Source of the DNA: Amycolatopsis dendrobii | GTDB taxonomy: Bacteria; Actinomycetota; Actinomycetes; Mycobacteriales; Pseudonocardiaceae | Assembly: GCF_014145675.1 (NCBI RefSeq) | Contig: NZ_JACGZW010000010.1 | Location: forward strand, 124,001 to 188,000 | Reading direction: 5' to 3' | Length of the DNA: 64,000 bases | Part shown: piece after piece, positions 35,177 to 42,979 of the stretch | How the letters are laid out: the number at the start of each line of letters is the position of its first letter | Numbering within the stretch: the stretch's first letter is position 1 | Notes under the pieces: generated by a model | Told to the model about the DNA's origin: nothing | The model's database searches: none | Seen by the model: the letters and a program-made list of their open reading frames with translations, nothing else | Made by a program: the position numbers and the translations under genes

Positions 35177-35196
35177 AAGTAAGGATTGCCTAACTT
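35177..35196. promoter_or_regulatory. Imperfect palindrome upstream of the amidase operon
   Basis: AAGTAAGG (35177-35184) and CCTAACTT (35189-35196) are inverted with one mismatch around four bases. The site lies 49 bases before the amidase start, in the likely promoter, in an AT-richer patch. It could be the operator for the GntR protein encoded at the end of the operon. It also resembles a weak iron-box (TTAGGCAATCCTTA on the other strand), but no iron gene is present. Confidence 0.45.
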
Positions 35197-35244
35197 CGAG
35201 CGCTCGGCTACCGTGCAAGTCCTCAGATGACATGAGGAGTTGAG

Positions 35245-36606
35245 ATGACGGATCTGACGCTGGCCGAGCTGGCGGCAGCGGTGCGGGCCCGCGACGTTTC
35301 CCCGGTGGAGCTCGCCGAGGAGTACCTGGGCCGGATCGATCGCGACAACGAAAAAGTGGGCGCCTACCTCGCGGTGGACCGCGAAGGGGCGCTCGCGGCC
35401 GCACGCGAGGCCGAGGCGCTGGTCTTGTCCGGCACGCGCGATCTGCCCGCGCTGTGCGGGGTGCCGGTCTCGGTGAAGGACACGTGGCCGGTGAAGGGGC
35501 TGCGCTACACCGCGGGTTCGAAGGTCTTCGCGGATCGGGTGGCCGAGGTGGACGCGGCGGTCGTGACGCAGTTGCGCCAGGCGGGCATGGTGGTGCTGGG
35601 CAAGACCAACGCGGCCGAGTTCGGGTGCTCTTCCTGCACCGAGACAGTGTTCGGCGCGGCCCGCAATCCGCACGACCTCGCGCGCACCGCGGGCGGGTCC
35701 AGCGGCGGGGCCGCCGCTTCGGTCGCGGCGGGACTGGCCCCCGCGGCGCACGGCAGCGACGGCGGCGGCTCGGTGCGGATCCCCGCCGCGTGCTGCGGAC
35801 TGGTGGGGATCAAACCGACCAGGGGCCGGGTGAGTCCCGCTCCCGGCCCGGACTCGGCCGGGCTGGCCACCGCGGGTCCGATCGCCCGCACGGTCGCTGA
35901 CGCGGCACTGCTGCTGGACGCCATGAGCGCCGCGCGCCCCGGCGACACTCACCAGTTGCCTCCGGTGCCCGACGGACACTTCGCGAACAGCGCCGAGCGC
36001 GACCCCGGCCGGCTGCGGATCGGCGTGCTTCGCGGACCGGCGAGCGACGACCCGTGGTGCCGGCGGGCGTGCGAAGACACCGCCGCGCTGCTCGCGGATC
36101 TGGGGCACGACGTGGCGGACGCCGCACCGACCGGTCCGGACGACTACCGCGAGGAGTTCGCCGTCGTGTGGTCGCTGCTCGCCGCCTCGGTGCCGGTTCC
36201 CGCCGAGCGGGAGCAGGACCTGCTGCCGCTGACCCGCTGGCTGCGGGAAAAAGCCCGTGGCTATGACGCCGTGACCTTCATGTCCGCGCTGGTGTCGATG
36301 CAGGCCGCCGCCCGGCGGATCGCCACCCGCTACGACCGGTTCGACGTGGTCCTCAGCTCCGCCACGGCCGCCCTGCCACCGCTGGTGGGCGGCCTTGCCG
36401 ACGCGGATCCCGAGCGGACCTTCGAGAACATGCTGGAGTTTCATCCGCTCACCCCGCTGGCGAACATCACCGGCCAGCCGTCGCTGACCGTCCCGGCGCT
36501 CCGGACACCCGGCGGGCTGCCCGCGGGCGTGCTGCTCACCGGACGCTACGGCGCTGAGACGACGCTCATTTCCGTTGCGGCACAACTGGAGCGGGCGCAG
36601 CGATGA
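35245..36606 (+). CDS. Amidase (amidase-signature family)
   Basis: A 453-aa enzyme of normal length with ATG after GAGGAG. The Ser-cisSer-Lys triad is intact: Lys78 in GVPVSVKDTWP, the cis-Ser in RTAGGSSGGAAAS (about 153) and the nucleophile Ser176 in HGSDGGGSVRIPAACCG. Amidase-signature enzymes hydrolyse a carboxamide to acid and ammonia; the substrate is not evident (GatA-like function is unlikely without GatB and GatC). It overlaps the MFS gene by four bases and is probably controlled by the FadR-type regulator two genes on. Confidence 0.92.
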   Translation: MTDLTLAELAAAVRARDVSPVELAEEYLGRIDRDNEKVGAYLAVDREGALAAAREAEALVLSGTRDLPALCGVPVSVKDTWPVKGLRYTAGSKVFADRVAEVDAAVVTQLRQAGMVVLGKTNAAEFGCSSCTETVFGAARNPHDLARTAGGSSGGAAASVAAGLAPAAHGSDGGGSVRIPAACCGLVGIKPTRGRVSPAPGPDSAGLATAGPIARTVADAALLLDAMSAARPGDTHQLPPVPDGHFANSAERDPGRLRIGVLRGPASDDPWCRRACEDTAALLADLGHDVADAAPTGPDDYREEFAVVWSLLAASVPVPAEREQDLLPLTRWLREKARGYDAVTFMSALVSMQAAARRIATRYDRFDVVLSSATAALPPLVGGLADADPERTFENMLEFHPLTPLANITGQPSLTVPALRTPGGLPAGVLLTGRYGAETTLISVAAQLERAQR

Positions 36607-37787
36607 GAAAAGCTCAACTGGGATTCCTGACCGGGACCCATGTCGTCAACGATCTGTACCAGGGCGCGGTGCCCGCGTTGCTGCCGTTCATGATGAGCGA
36701 GCGGCACTACAGTTACGCGGCGGTGTCCGGAATCGCCTTGGCCGCAACGGGTTTGTCCAGTGTCGTACAGCCGGTGTTCGGCATGATCGTCGACCGGTCC
36801 CACCGCAACTGGCTGGCACCCATGGGTTTCCTCGTGGCCGCCGCCGGCCTTGCCGCCGCGGGCTTCGCGGACAGCTACCTTCTCACGTGGATCTGCGTTG
36901 CCGTAGCGGGAATCGGCGTCGCCGCCTACCATCCGCCCGCCACCAATCAAGCCCGCGCGGCCGGTGGCAGGTCGCAGCAGGCGATGAGCCTGTTCTCGGT
37001 GGGCGGCACCTTGGGCAGTTCGCTCGCCCCCGCGCTCGTCACCGCGGTAGTCGGCTCGCTCGGCCTTTCCGGGACCTACCTGCTGGCAGTCCCTGCCTTG
37101 GTCATGGCGTTGCTGTGGTTGCTTAACCGCCGCAATGCCCCTGTTTTGGTCAGCAGCGGAAGCGCGGCCACCGAGCACACCGCAGACGTTCCGGACGACT
37201 GGCGAGCCTTCGGCAGACTTGTCGCGGCGACTGTCGGCTGGTCGATCCCTTACGTGACAGTGAGTTCGATGCTTTCGCTGTACGCGATTCGCGAACTGCA
37301 CGCCTCGACCGCGGCTGCCGCGGTCACCCTGACCTCGTTCACGCTCGCCGGCGCCGCGGGCACCTTGCTCGGCGGCTGGCTGGGCGACCGGATGGGCCGC
37401 CTGATGCCGATCAGAACCGGCTACCTGCTGGGCATTCCGGCGCTGGCGGGCATCGTGCTCAGCCCGGGCCGGCTCGTCCTGGAACTCAGCGCCGTGCTGT
37501 TCGGCCTGGCCATGTTCCTGCCGTTCGCCAACCAGGTGACGCTCGCTCAGGACTACCTGCCCACTCGTCCCGGCACCGCCAGCGGGCTGACCCTCGGCCT
37601 GGCGATGTCGGTCGGCGGGCTGAGTTCGCCGCTGTTCGGCTGGCTGGCCGACGCCGAGGGCCTGCGGTTCACGCTCGGCGCGGTGCTCGTGGTCTACGGC
37701 GTCGCCGTGCTGTTCGGCACCCGCTTGCGCGACCGCGTCCTGCCTGTTCAGCCATGCGAAAAGTCTTCTGAGGAGCTGGTGACCTGA
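36603..37787 (+). CDS. MFS transporter (fosmidomycin-resistance/FsR-like)
   Basis: A 394-aa protein of about twelve helices, its ATG overlapping the amidase stop. The N-terminus (LGFLTGTHVVNDLYQGAVPA, LLPFM) and GIGVAAYHPPATNQARAAGG are characteristic of the FsR branch of the major facilitator superfamily. The second half keeps GGWLGDRMGRLMPIRTGY. It may import the amide used by the amidase or export a toxic product. Followed at once by an 11-bp perfect hairpin. Confidence 0.9.
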   Translation: MRKAQLGFLTGTHVVNDLYQGAVPALLPFMMSERHYSYAAVSGIALAATGLSSVVQPVFGMIVDRSHRNWLAPMGFLVAAAGLAAAGFADSYLLTWICVAVAGIGVAAYHPPATNQARAAGGRSQQAMSLFSVGGTLGSSLAPALVTAVVGSLGLSGTYLLAVPALVMALLWLLNRRNAPVLVSSGSAATEHTADVPDDWRAFGRLVAATVGWSIPYVTVSSMLSLYAIRELHASTAAAAVTLTSFTLAGAAGTLLGGWLGDRMGRLMPIRTGYLLGIPALAGIVLSPGRLVLELSAVLFGLAMFLPFANQVTLAQDYLPTRPGTASGLTLGLAMSVGGLSSPLFGWLADAEGLRFTLGAVLVVYGVAVLFGTRLRDRVLPVQPCEKSSEELVT

Positions 37788-37794
37788 TATGTTG

Positions 37795-37820
37795 CCCGGG
37801 TGATCGGCGGATCACCCGGG
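37795..37820. promoter_or_regulatory. Perfect inverted repeat CCCGGGTGATC-N4-GATCACCCGGG
   Basis: Eleven-base arms (37795-37805 and 37810-37820) match perfectly. Lying 7 bases after the MFS stop and 48 bases before the GntR start, it can act as a terminator or attenuator of the amidase-MFS transcript, or as an autoregulatory site for the GntR gene. The absence of a T-run does not decide between these in a high-GC actinomycete. Confidence 0.7.
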
Positions 37821-37868
37821 CCTCGCCGCGCGACGGGCCGGATTGCCCGGCAGGGAGAGGAACACGAC

Positions 37869-38537
37869 ATGACGGTCCGGGCAGTACACCGAACGTCACT
37901 GGTCGACGCGGCGACGACGGAACTGCGCCGGCTGATCGGCGAGGGCGAGTGGCCGGTCGGGGCCAAGCTGCCCAACGAGATCGAACTGAGCCGCCTGCTC
38001 GGGGTCGGACGGTCCACCGCGAGAGAGGCCGTCCGCGCCCTGATCTCCGCAGGCCAGCTGTACTCGCAGCAAGGCTCGGGCACCTACGTCGCCTCCGCGA
38101 CCCCACTGTCCGATTTGGACCGCAGGCTGCGCAGGGCCGAGGTGATCGACGTATACGAGGTCCGCGTCGCACTGGAGGTCGAGGCGGGCGGCCTGGCCGC
38201 GACCCGCCGCACCGCCGCCGACCTCAAGGCGCTCCGCACAGCACTGGCCGCCCGCGACCGCGCCGGCTCGCTGCCCGAACTGCTGGACGCCGACATCGCC
38301 CTCCACCGCGCGGTCGTCGCCGCGGCACACAATCCGGTGCTGCTCGACGTATTCGACTCTTTCCTCGACGCCATGCGCGCCGTGGCCACCAGCGTCACCA
38401 CCCTGGACACCGAAGGGGACCCGAACCACGCGCACCACGACCTGGTAGCCGCCATCGAAGCCGGCGATCCGGACGCCGCCGTACAGGCGACGCGCCGCAA
38501 CGTCGAACACACCCTGGCCCGGCTCCGCCGGAGTTAG
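37869..38537 (+). CDS. GntR-family (FadR/FCD-type) transcriptional regulator
   Basis: A 222-aa protein. The ATG at 37869 follows GGGAGAGG; the longer frame from 37800 starts inside the hairpin. The N-terminal winged helix reads LRRLIGEGEWPVGAKLPNE, LLGVGRSTAREAVRAL, QLYSQQGSGTYVAS. The FCD effector domain carries DADIALHRAVVAAAHNPVLL and DPNHAHHDLVAAIEAGD, with the Asp/His residues that usually bind a metal. Probably senses the substrate of the upstream amidase. Confidence 0.92.
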   Translation: MTVRAVHRTSLVDAATTELRRLIGEGEWPVGAKLPNEIELSRLLGVGRSTAREAVRALISAGQLYSQQGSGTYVASATPLSDLDRRLRRAEVIDVYEVRVALEVEAGGLAATRRTAADLKALRTALAARDRAGSLPELLDADIALHRAVVAAAHNPVLLDVFDSFLDAMRAVATSVTTLDTEGDPNHAHHDLVAAIEAGDPDAAVQATRRNVEHTLARLRRS

Positions 38538-38546
38538 CGCCGAGGT

Positions 38547-38906
38547 TCACCGCGCCCGGCGGTCCCCTTCCGGCGTGTTGGCGAGCCAGTACAGGCCCAG
38601 CCGGGGTCGCCAGCCGACTGCTTGGCAGTCGCGGACGACGCGGTCCACGGTGTCTTCGACGGCGGCGGGGGGCCATGGTTCGAATCCGGTGTTGCCGATC
38701 TCGCCCACGACCATCAGTTCTTCGCGGAGCAGGCAGTCGAGCACGGAGGCGAAGAATCCGGTGAAGCGGTCGCTGTCTTCGGGAACCACCTGTGCGGCGT
38801 TGGTGATCAGCCAATCCAGCGGAACCCAGTCGTCGAGACCGTCCGCGATGGTCTCGGCGACGACCCGCTCGACATCGTTCGGCGCTGGCGAACCTGACTC
38901 ATCCAT
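38547..38906 (-). CDS. Putative immunity protein for the secreted toxin-like protein
   Basis: A 119-aa acidic cytosolic protein (AETIADGLDDWVPLDWLI, FASVLDCLLREELMVVGE). Its ATG lies inside the last codons of the toxin-like gene, an 8-base overlap typical of toxin/immunity couples. No known immunity family is recognised. Length, acidity, lack of a signal peptide and coupling to the toxin gene are the evidence. Its stop is 9 bases from the convergent GntR stop. Confidence 0.6.
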   Translation of the reverse strand: MDESGSPAPNDVERVVAETIADGLDDWVPLDWLITNAAQVVPEDSDRFTGFFASVLDCLLREELMVVGEIGNTGFEPWPPAAVEDTVDRVVRDCQAVGWRPRLGLYWLANTPEGDRRAR

Positions 38907-40206
38907 CAACGTGCACCTTGAGCTTTTCTTTGAGCGGCGTGTCGAAGTCGATGGTTTCGCCGCCTGATCTGGACATGTTCCGCCACTGAATAGTGACGCC
39001 TTCGCCGAGGTCGTACACGTCGGGGATCTTGTCTCCGCGTGAGGGGAGCCTCCGTGCGCCCGCGGTCCAATGGTCGAACAGCGTCCGCAGCTCGGTGGCG
39101 TTCGACACGATTTTCACGCCGCTGTTCTTGCCCTGGGGCAGTGCGTCGAACGAAACGCGCCAGTTTTTGGCCCCGTTCTTCGCCGCGAGCTCGATCGCGC
39201 GGGAAACCTTCGCCGCTCGTTCGACGGCGAGGAGCTTCTTGAGGGCGCCGCCGCCGACCGGGACCGCGGCCATGCCGTAGAGGGCGCGTTCGAAACCGTC
39301 GAGTTCCTGCTGGGTGAACGCGTCCTTCCCGACGATCGCCTCGACCGCGCTCTTGACGCTGCCGATCCCGGGAAGGAAGTCCGTCACGGCCGACAGGACC
39401 GCCTTGACGTCCGGATTGAGCGAGCCCGAATGGGTCGGGTGGCCGAAGGCCTCGTCGAAATCGAAGGTGATGCCCTTCAGCGACAACCCGCCCACCGGCA
39501 TCCACGGGGTGGCCGTGAACTTGTCCAGGGTCCGGTTGGCCTCGGCGAGGATCGTGTTCGCCGCGGTCAGATCGCGTTTGGCCCCGGCGAAATCCCGGTC
39601 GGCCTGCGCCATGGCGACGCGGATCCGGGCGGCGCTGTCGTCCAGCTGGGCCGCCGCCTGCGCGATGCCGGCCGCGGTGGCCGCCAGCCCGCGGTTGTTG
39701 GCTTCCAGCGCGGCGACGTCGATGTGGATGTCCAGATCCGGGAGCGCGTTGAACTGCGCTATGGCCGACTTGGCGATCGCAGCCAGTTCGGGCAGAGACT
39801 TCACCACGACCGACGTCGCGACGACGGTGTCGCGCAAGGGCTGCAGCGAGTCCTCGCGGAACCGGTCGAGCGCCTGGTTCGCCCGGGAGACGTCTCCGGC
39901 GTCGATCGCTTCCCCGACCTCGTCCAAGGTCCGGGCGGCTTCCTTGAGCGCGTGACCGGCGACCTCTGCGATGCCCTGGCGCACGTGCCCGAACACCAGA
40001 GCGCCGAGCTGGGTGCGGGCGACCGCCTTGCCCGCCACGAGCGCCGCTTTGGCCCGATCGGCGGCCTTGCACGCCGCCAGCTCCGGATGCCGGTCGCAGA
40101 GAATGGACGCCTGTGCGGGAGAGACTATTGCCATGAGCATCGCGACGATCGCGACGACAAGACCGGCGACGCCCCCACGGCGTGCGGCCTGAATACGGGA
40201 GCGCAC
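38899..40206 (-). CDS. Secreted polymorphic-toxin-like protein
   Basis: A 435-aa exported protein. GTG at 40206 follows AAGGAGG by six bases. Signal peptide LVVAIVAMLMAIVSPAQA. A long Ala-rich helical stalk (about 40-250: EVGEAIDAGDVSRANQALDR, AIAQFNALPDLDIHID) precedes a hydrophobic pre-toxin-like segment (GMAAVPVGGGALKKLL, about 330). A compact C-terminal domain, GDKIPDVYDLGEGVTIQWRN to EKLKVHVDG, ends with the KVHV motif often seen in contact-dependent nuclease toxins. The toxin activity is unverified. The gene for a likely immunity protein overlaps its 3' end. Confidence 0.68.
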   Translation of the reverse strand: MRSRIQAARRGGVAGLVVAIVAMLMAIVSPAQASILCDRHPELAACKAADRAKAALVAGKAVARTQLGALVFGHVRQGIAEVAGHALKEAARTLDEVGEAIDAGDVSRANQALDRFREDSLQPLRDTVVATSVVVKSLPELAAIAKSAIAQFNALPDLDIHIDVAALEANNRGLAATAAGIAQAAAQLDDSAARIRVAMAQADRDFAGAKRDLTAANTILAEANRTLDKFTATPWMPVGGLSLKGITFDFDEAFGHPTHSGSLNPDVKAVLSAVTDFLPGIGSVKSAVEAIVGKDAFTQQELDGFERALYGMAAVPVGGGALKKLLAVERAAKVSRAIELAAKNGAKNWRVSFDALPQGKNSGVKIVSNATELRTLFDHWTAGARRLPSRGDKIPDVYDLGEGVTIQWRNMSRSGGETIDFDTPLKEKLKVHVDG

Positions 40207-40341
40207 CCGTGTCCTCCTTGATTCTTGATCAGCGGAAAGGAGCGTAAGACACCTCCGCGAGCTCCGGTGACCGGCAGGACGATTTGTGTCGGTGCGCACA
40301 AAGGGGTAACGAAAAACGACGCCGGTGGACGTCGTGAACTA

Positions 40342-40809
40342 ATGGCGAAAATTCCCCGGGACGCTATCCTCATGCCTGAGCCTGCTCTCCCCACCAGAGC
40401 AGCCGTGTCCAGGACCAGGCCGGGAGTAGTACTGACAGTGGCGGGCTTTTCGGACTTCGACAGCCACGGTGACCTCTACTACGGAGGCGGAGCGGCCCGG
40501 TTTTCCTTCGGCCTGCTGGTGGTTTCTTCCCCGGACAGCGTCGACGACCACGCGGGCTGGGATCCAGCTCGCGAGAATGTGCATGCCGGCAAGGATTCGT
40601 TGCACGTGTCCGTTCGTCAGTCGGCCAGCGGACCGGTTGCTGTCGCGTGCGTCGAAGAGCCCGCCATTCCGCAGGGGCTCGAACTGTTGCACCGCGGCGT
40701 GATCCGTCTGGAATTGCCCGTGGAACGCGACTTGAACACGGTGTCCGTCTACGGCGACGATCCCGCGGAACCAGCTGAAGTCGTCGTAGTGCTCGGTGTT
40801 AAGAAATAA
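40342..40809 (+). CDS. Hypothetical protein of the island
   Basis: A protein of about 155 aa (start 40342, or 40372). The sequence RPGVVLTVAGFSDFDSHGDL, FSFGLLVVSS, RGVIRLELPVERDLNTVSVY and EVVVVLGVKK alternates hydrophobic and polar residues as in a beta-sandwich. No family recognised. Divergent from the toxin-like gene with 135 bases between; followed by another small island gene. Could be a second immunity or accessory protein. Confidence 0.58.
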   Translation: MAKIPRDAILMPEPALPTRAAVSRTRPGVVLTVAGFSDFDSHGDLYYGGGAARFSFGLLVVSSPDSVDDHAGWDPARENVHAGKDSLHVSVRQSASGPVAVACVEEPAIPQGLELLHRGVIRLELPVERDLNTVSVYGDDPAEPAEVVVVLGVKK

Positions 40810-40866
40810 GCGGTATGCCATCAACGATAAATCGGCAGCCTGGAAAGACTGTCGACGGGAGTGAAT

Positions 40867-41115
40867 GTGACGAATATCGAGCAGCTTATGGAGAAGCTGG
40901 GCCGCTCAGGCATCACCGCAATCCTCAAAGTGGACGACGAGAGGATGGCGGAGGGTGGTAAGCCGTGGACGTTGGTGATGTCGGGCCCGGGGCTCGACGG
41001 GCAGGGATTCATCCGTGCCGAGGCAGCCAGTCTCGACGGCTGCCTGAAGCAAGGGCTCACGCAACTGCGTGCCAGCTCTGGTGGTTTTGAATGGCTGGAC
41101 GAGATCCAGTATTGA
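40867..41115 (+). CDS. Small hypothetical protein (82 aa)
   Basis: GTG at 40867 is five bases after GGGAG; the earlier GTG at 40861 overlaps that site. The protein (TNIEQLMEKLGRSGITAILK, DDERMAEGGKPWTLVMSGPG, IRAEAASLDGCLKQGLTQLR) looks like a compact alpha/beta domain and keeps good codon use. Proteins of this type with an E-x-L-M-x-K-L start occur near polymorphic-toxin genes. The function is unknown. Confidence 0.62.
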   Translation: MTNIEQLMEKLGRSGITAILKVDDERMAEGGKPWTLVMSGPGLDGQGFIRAEAASLDGCLKQGLTQLRASSGGFEWLDEIQY

Positions 41116-41412
41116 TCGAATTCAGGGGTTCCCGGAGGCGGCAGTCGCATGCAGATCCTCAGGCGGAAGGAATGTCATGGACGAGCGGGCATTCGGCGAG
41201 GCGGGTGTCTGCCAGTGACCTGGTCTGGAGCCCCGGGTCTCTGCCCCGACTTCCCGACCCGGTCGGACTGGCCGTTGCCGAGGAACCCGTTGGCGCGCGC
41301 GGCTTTCCCGCCGGAAGGGCCGTGCGCGAGCCGAAGCCGCATCGATCGAAGAACTGGGCGGTATCGGTTGTCTCGGCGACACCATCGACTCACCCGGAAG
41401 GAACAGGCCCTG
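41116..41412. other. 297-base gap inside the toxin island
   Basis: No supported gene. It holds the promoter or leader of the DUF4240 gene, with AAGGAACA ten bases before its ATG. I see no repeat. Confidence 0.4.
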
Positions 41413-41862
41413 ATGAACGACCACGAGTTCTGGGCACTCGTCTCCTTGGTGCGGCGGGACCCTCCGGCGACGGATCAGGCCGCTTTCGCTCCCCTGGAAG
41501 CGGAACTCGGCAGGCGCGGGGAAGCGGAGATCAAGCAGTTCGAGGACATCCTCGCCCAGCGTCTCTACGACCTGGACCGGTCAGAGCTTGCCGCGGTGCC
41601 GTCCGCCGCCACCGGTTTGCCTCTCTCCAGCGATTCCTTCCTGTACTACCGGGGAGCGGTGGTGCTGGCGGGGGAGCAGGCCTACCGGTCCGTTCTCGAA
41701 GACCCGGAGAAATTCCGTTCGTACACCGGGGTCGGCGGGCCTGAGGCGGAATTCCTGCTCTACGTCGCGCAACACGCCTACGAGAGTTCGACAGGAAAAG
41801 AATGGGAGCACGTCAGCCCTGTCGACTACGAGACGGGTTCGAACCCGGCGGGCTGGAGCTGA
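41413..41862 (+). CDS. DUF4240-domain protein
   Basis: A 149-aa protein. MNDHEFWALVSLVRR, EIKQFEDILAQRLYDLDRSE, SSDSFLYYRGAVVLAGEQAY and EDPEKF followed by EAEFLLYVAQHAYES match the DUF4240 pattern (FW start, D-S-F-x-Y-R centre). These proteins are of unknown function and are frequently found beside toxin or immunity genes, consistent with its place between two toxin loci. Confidence 0.8.
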   Translation: MNDHEFWALVSLVRRDPPATDQAAFAPLEAELGRRGEAEIKQFEDILAQRLYDLDRSELAAVPSAATGLPLSSDSFLYYRGAVVLAGEQAYRSVLEDPEKFRSYTGVGGPEAEFLLYVAQHAYESSTGKEWEHVSPVDYETGSNPAGWS

Positions 41863-41964
41863 CGGGGTTCAGCGAAACTCGGGGTTCCCTCCGTTCGGTG
41901 TCCTCGGGCTCGGCTGGCTCCAGCGGTACCGATCCGGCCGCGCTTCGAGCCCTCGACGCCGGAT

Positions 41965-42100
41965 GGTGCGACCGGGTCGGCGAGCCGGATATGGAAAAGC
42001 ACACGGCGTCGGCAGCAACCGCCGCGCGTATGGGCCTCTTGTTCTCTGTTTCGGGTGACATGGCCCCTTGCTGCTCAACGCGGGCCGGGCCAGTGCAGCT
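41965..42100 (-). pseudogene. Decayed N-terminal fragment of a tyrosine integrase (second copy)
   Basis: On the minus strand this stretch aligns at DNA level with the integrase remnant at 45860-45990. Shared runs include GCGTTGA, ATGTCAC, ACCAAGAG/ACAAGAG, then GCTGCCGACGCCGTG against ACTGCGACACCGTG, and a run of GGCTCGCCGACCC followed by TCGCACC. Indels destroy the reading frame. It is therefore a more decayed copy of the same core-binding domain. It and the other copy flank the NucA/NucB toxin cassette. The rest of the 41863-42241 gap shows nothing else. Confidence 0.65.
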
Positions 42101-42241
42101 TCTGCCCGAACTCATTCACCGGACCATTGCCGCCGCCGCAAACTGGAACGTCAGGCGCATCTGCGCGGTGCTGCGGCACTCGGCGGCTCGTCCGGCCCGC
42201 GGACAAGTCCCGCGGCAGGGCGAGTTCTGTGTTCCGTCGCG

Positions 42242-42862
42242 CTAGTTCGCGGCCATGCCCCAGTTCAGTGCCCCGTCGTTGTCGATGACGACGCGGCTTT
42301 CGGGTCGGTCGGGCACGCGTCCGGCTGCGTGGTCGTCGAGGCGTTCGGCGACGTAGGCGAGCATGGCTGTGACGTCGTCCCATTCGACAGCGTAGGCCCC
42401 TTCGCTGGCGTACCAGGTCATGACGCAGCCGTGGTCCTGGCCGGGGCGGAGGTCGACGCAAAGCAGGCCGCCGTCGATGGAGCGGCAGACCGGGACGAGG
42501 GCGGTGCAGTAAGGGAATGCGGGCTCGCCTGCTGGTTTGCGATGTTCGCCGTACGCGGTGCAGCAGCCGGGGTCTGGGTACTCCGCATTGCCCGCGTATT
42601 CCTCTCGGGCGCGTGTCACCGAGAGCGGCATGAAATGGGTCGGTATCAGCGACCCGGCACGATAGTCGCGCCGGTCGTCGACACCGTCCGTGACGCTCCA
42701 CCACGTCAGCAGGTCGGCGGGCAGGCGGCGGCCCACAATGCGTTCAAGCTCCCGGATGTTGTCGGCCGGGCCTGCGGGGTGGATCGCGTGCGCGGTGGCT
42801 GGTGCATGTTCTCGCAGCACCGCGGTGATCCGCTGCCACGCTTGTGTCACCGGTTCGGTCAC
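42242..42862 (-). CDS. SMI1/KNR4 (SUKH) family immunity-type protein
   Basis: A 206-aa cytosolic protein. GTG at 42862 is nine bases after AGGAGG. The SUKH signature is NIRELERIVGRRLPADLLTW then WSVTDGVDD, with FPYCTALVPVCRSIDGGLL and DVTAMLAYVAERLDDH later. SUKH proteins are the largest superfamily of immunity proteins in polymorphic toxin systems, especially against nucleases. It is the gene directly downstream of the NucA/NucB toxin, 117 bases after its stop. Confidence 0.87.
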   Translation of the reverse strand: MTEPVTQAWQRITAVLREHAPATAHAIHPAGPADNIRELERIVGRRLPADLLTWWSVTDGVDDRRDYRAGSLIPTHFMPLSVTRAREEYAGNAEYPDPGCCTAYGEHRKPAGEPAFPYCTALVPVCRSIDGGLLCVDLRPGQDHGCVMTWYASEGAYAVEWDDVTAMLAYVAERLDDHAAGRVPDRPESRVVIDNDGALNWGMAAN

Positions 42863-42979
42863 TCGGGCCAGCCTCCTGCGTGCGCCAGGCATCTGGTTGA
42901 TGGGCGAAAGGCGGGTGCGTCCGGTGTGTTCGCCGGGCGCACCCGCAGGCTATCCGGTCCTCAGGACCGCTCAGCCGCT

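Noticed and set aside
35177..35196. Iron box (IdeR/DtxR site) upstream of the amidase
   Set aside because: Only partial agreement with the consensus and no iron-related gene; kept only as an unassigned palindrome.
34535..35404. N-terminal extension of the reductase to 35404
   Set aside because: The extra 100 residues are antisense to the amidase start and promoter; AGGAGG fixes the start at 35104.
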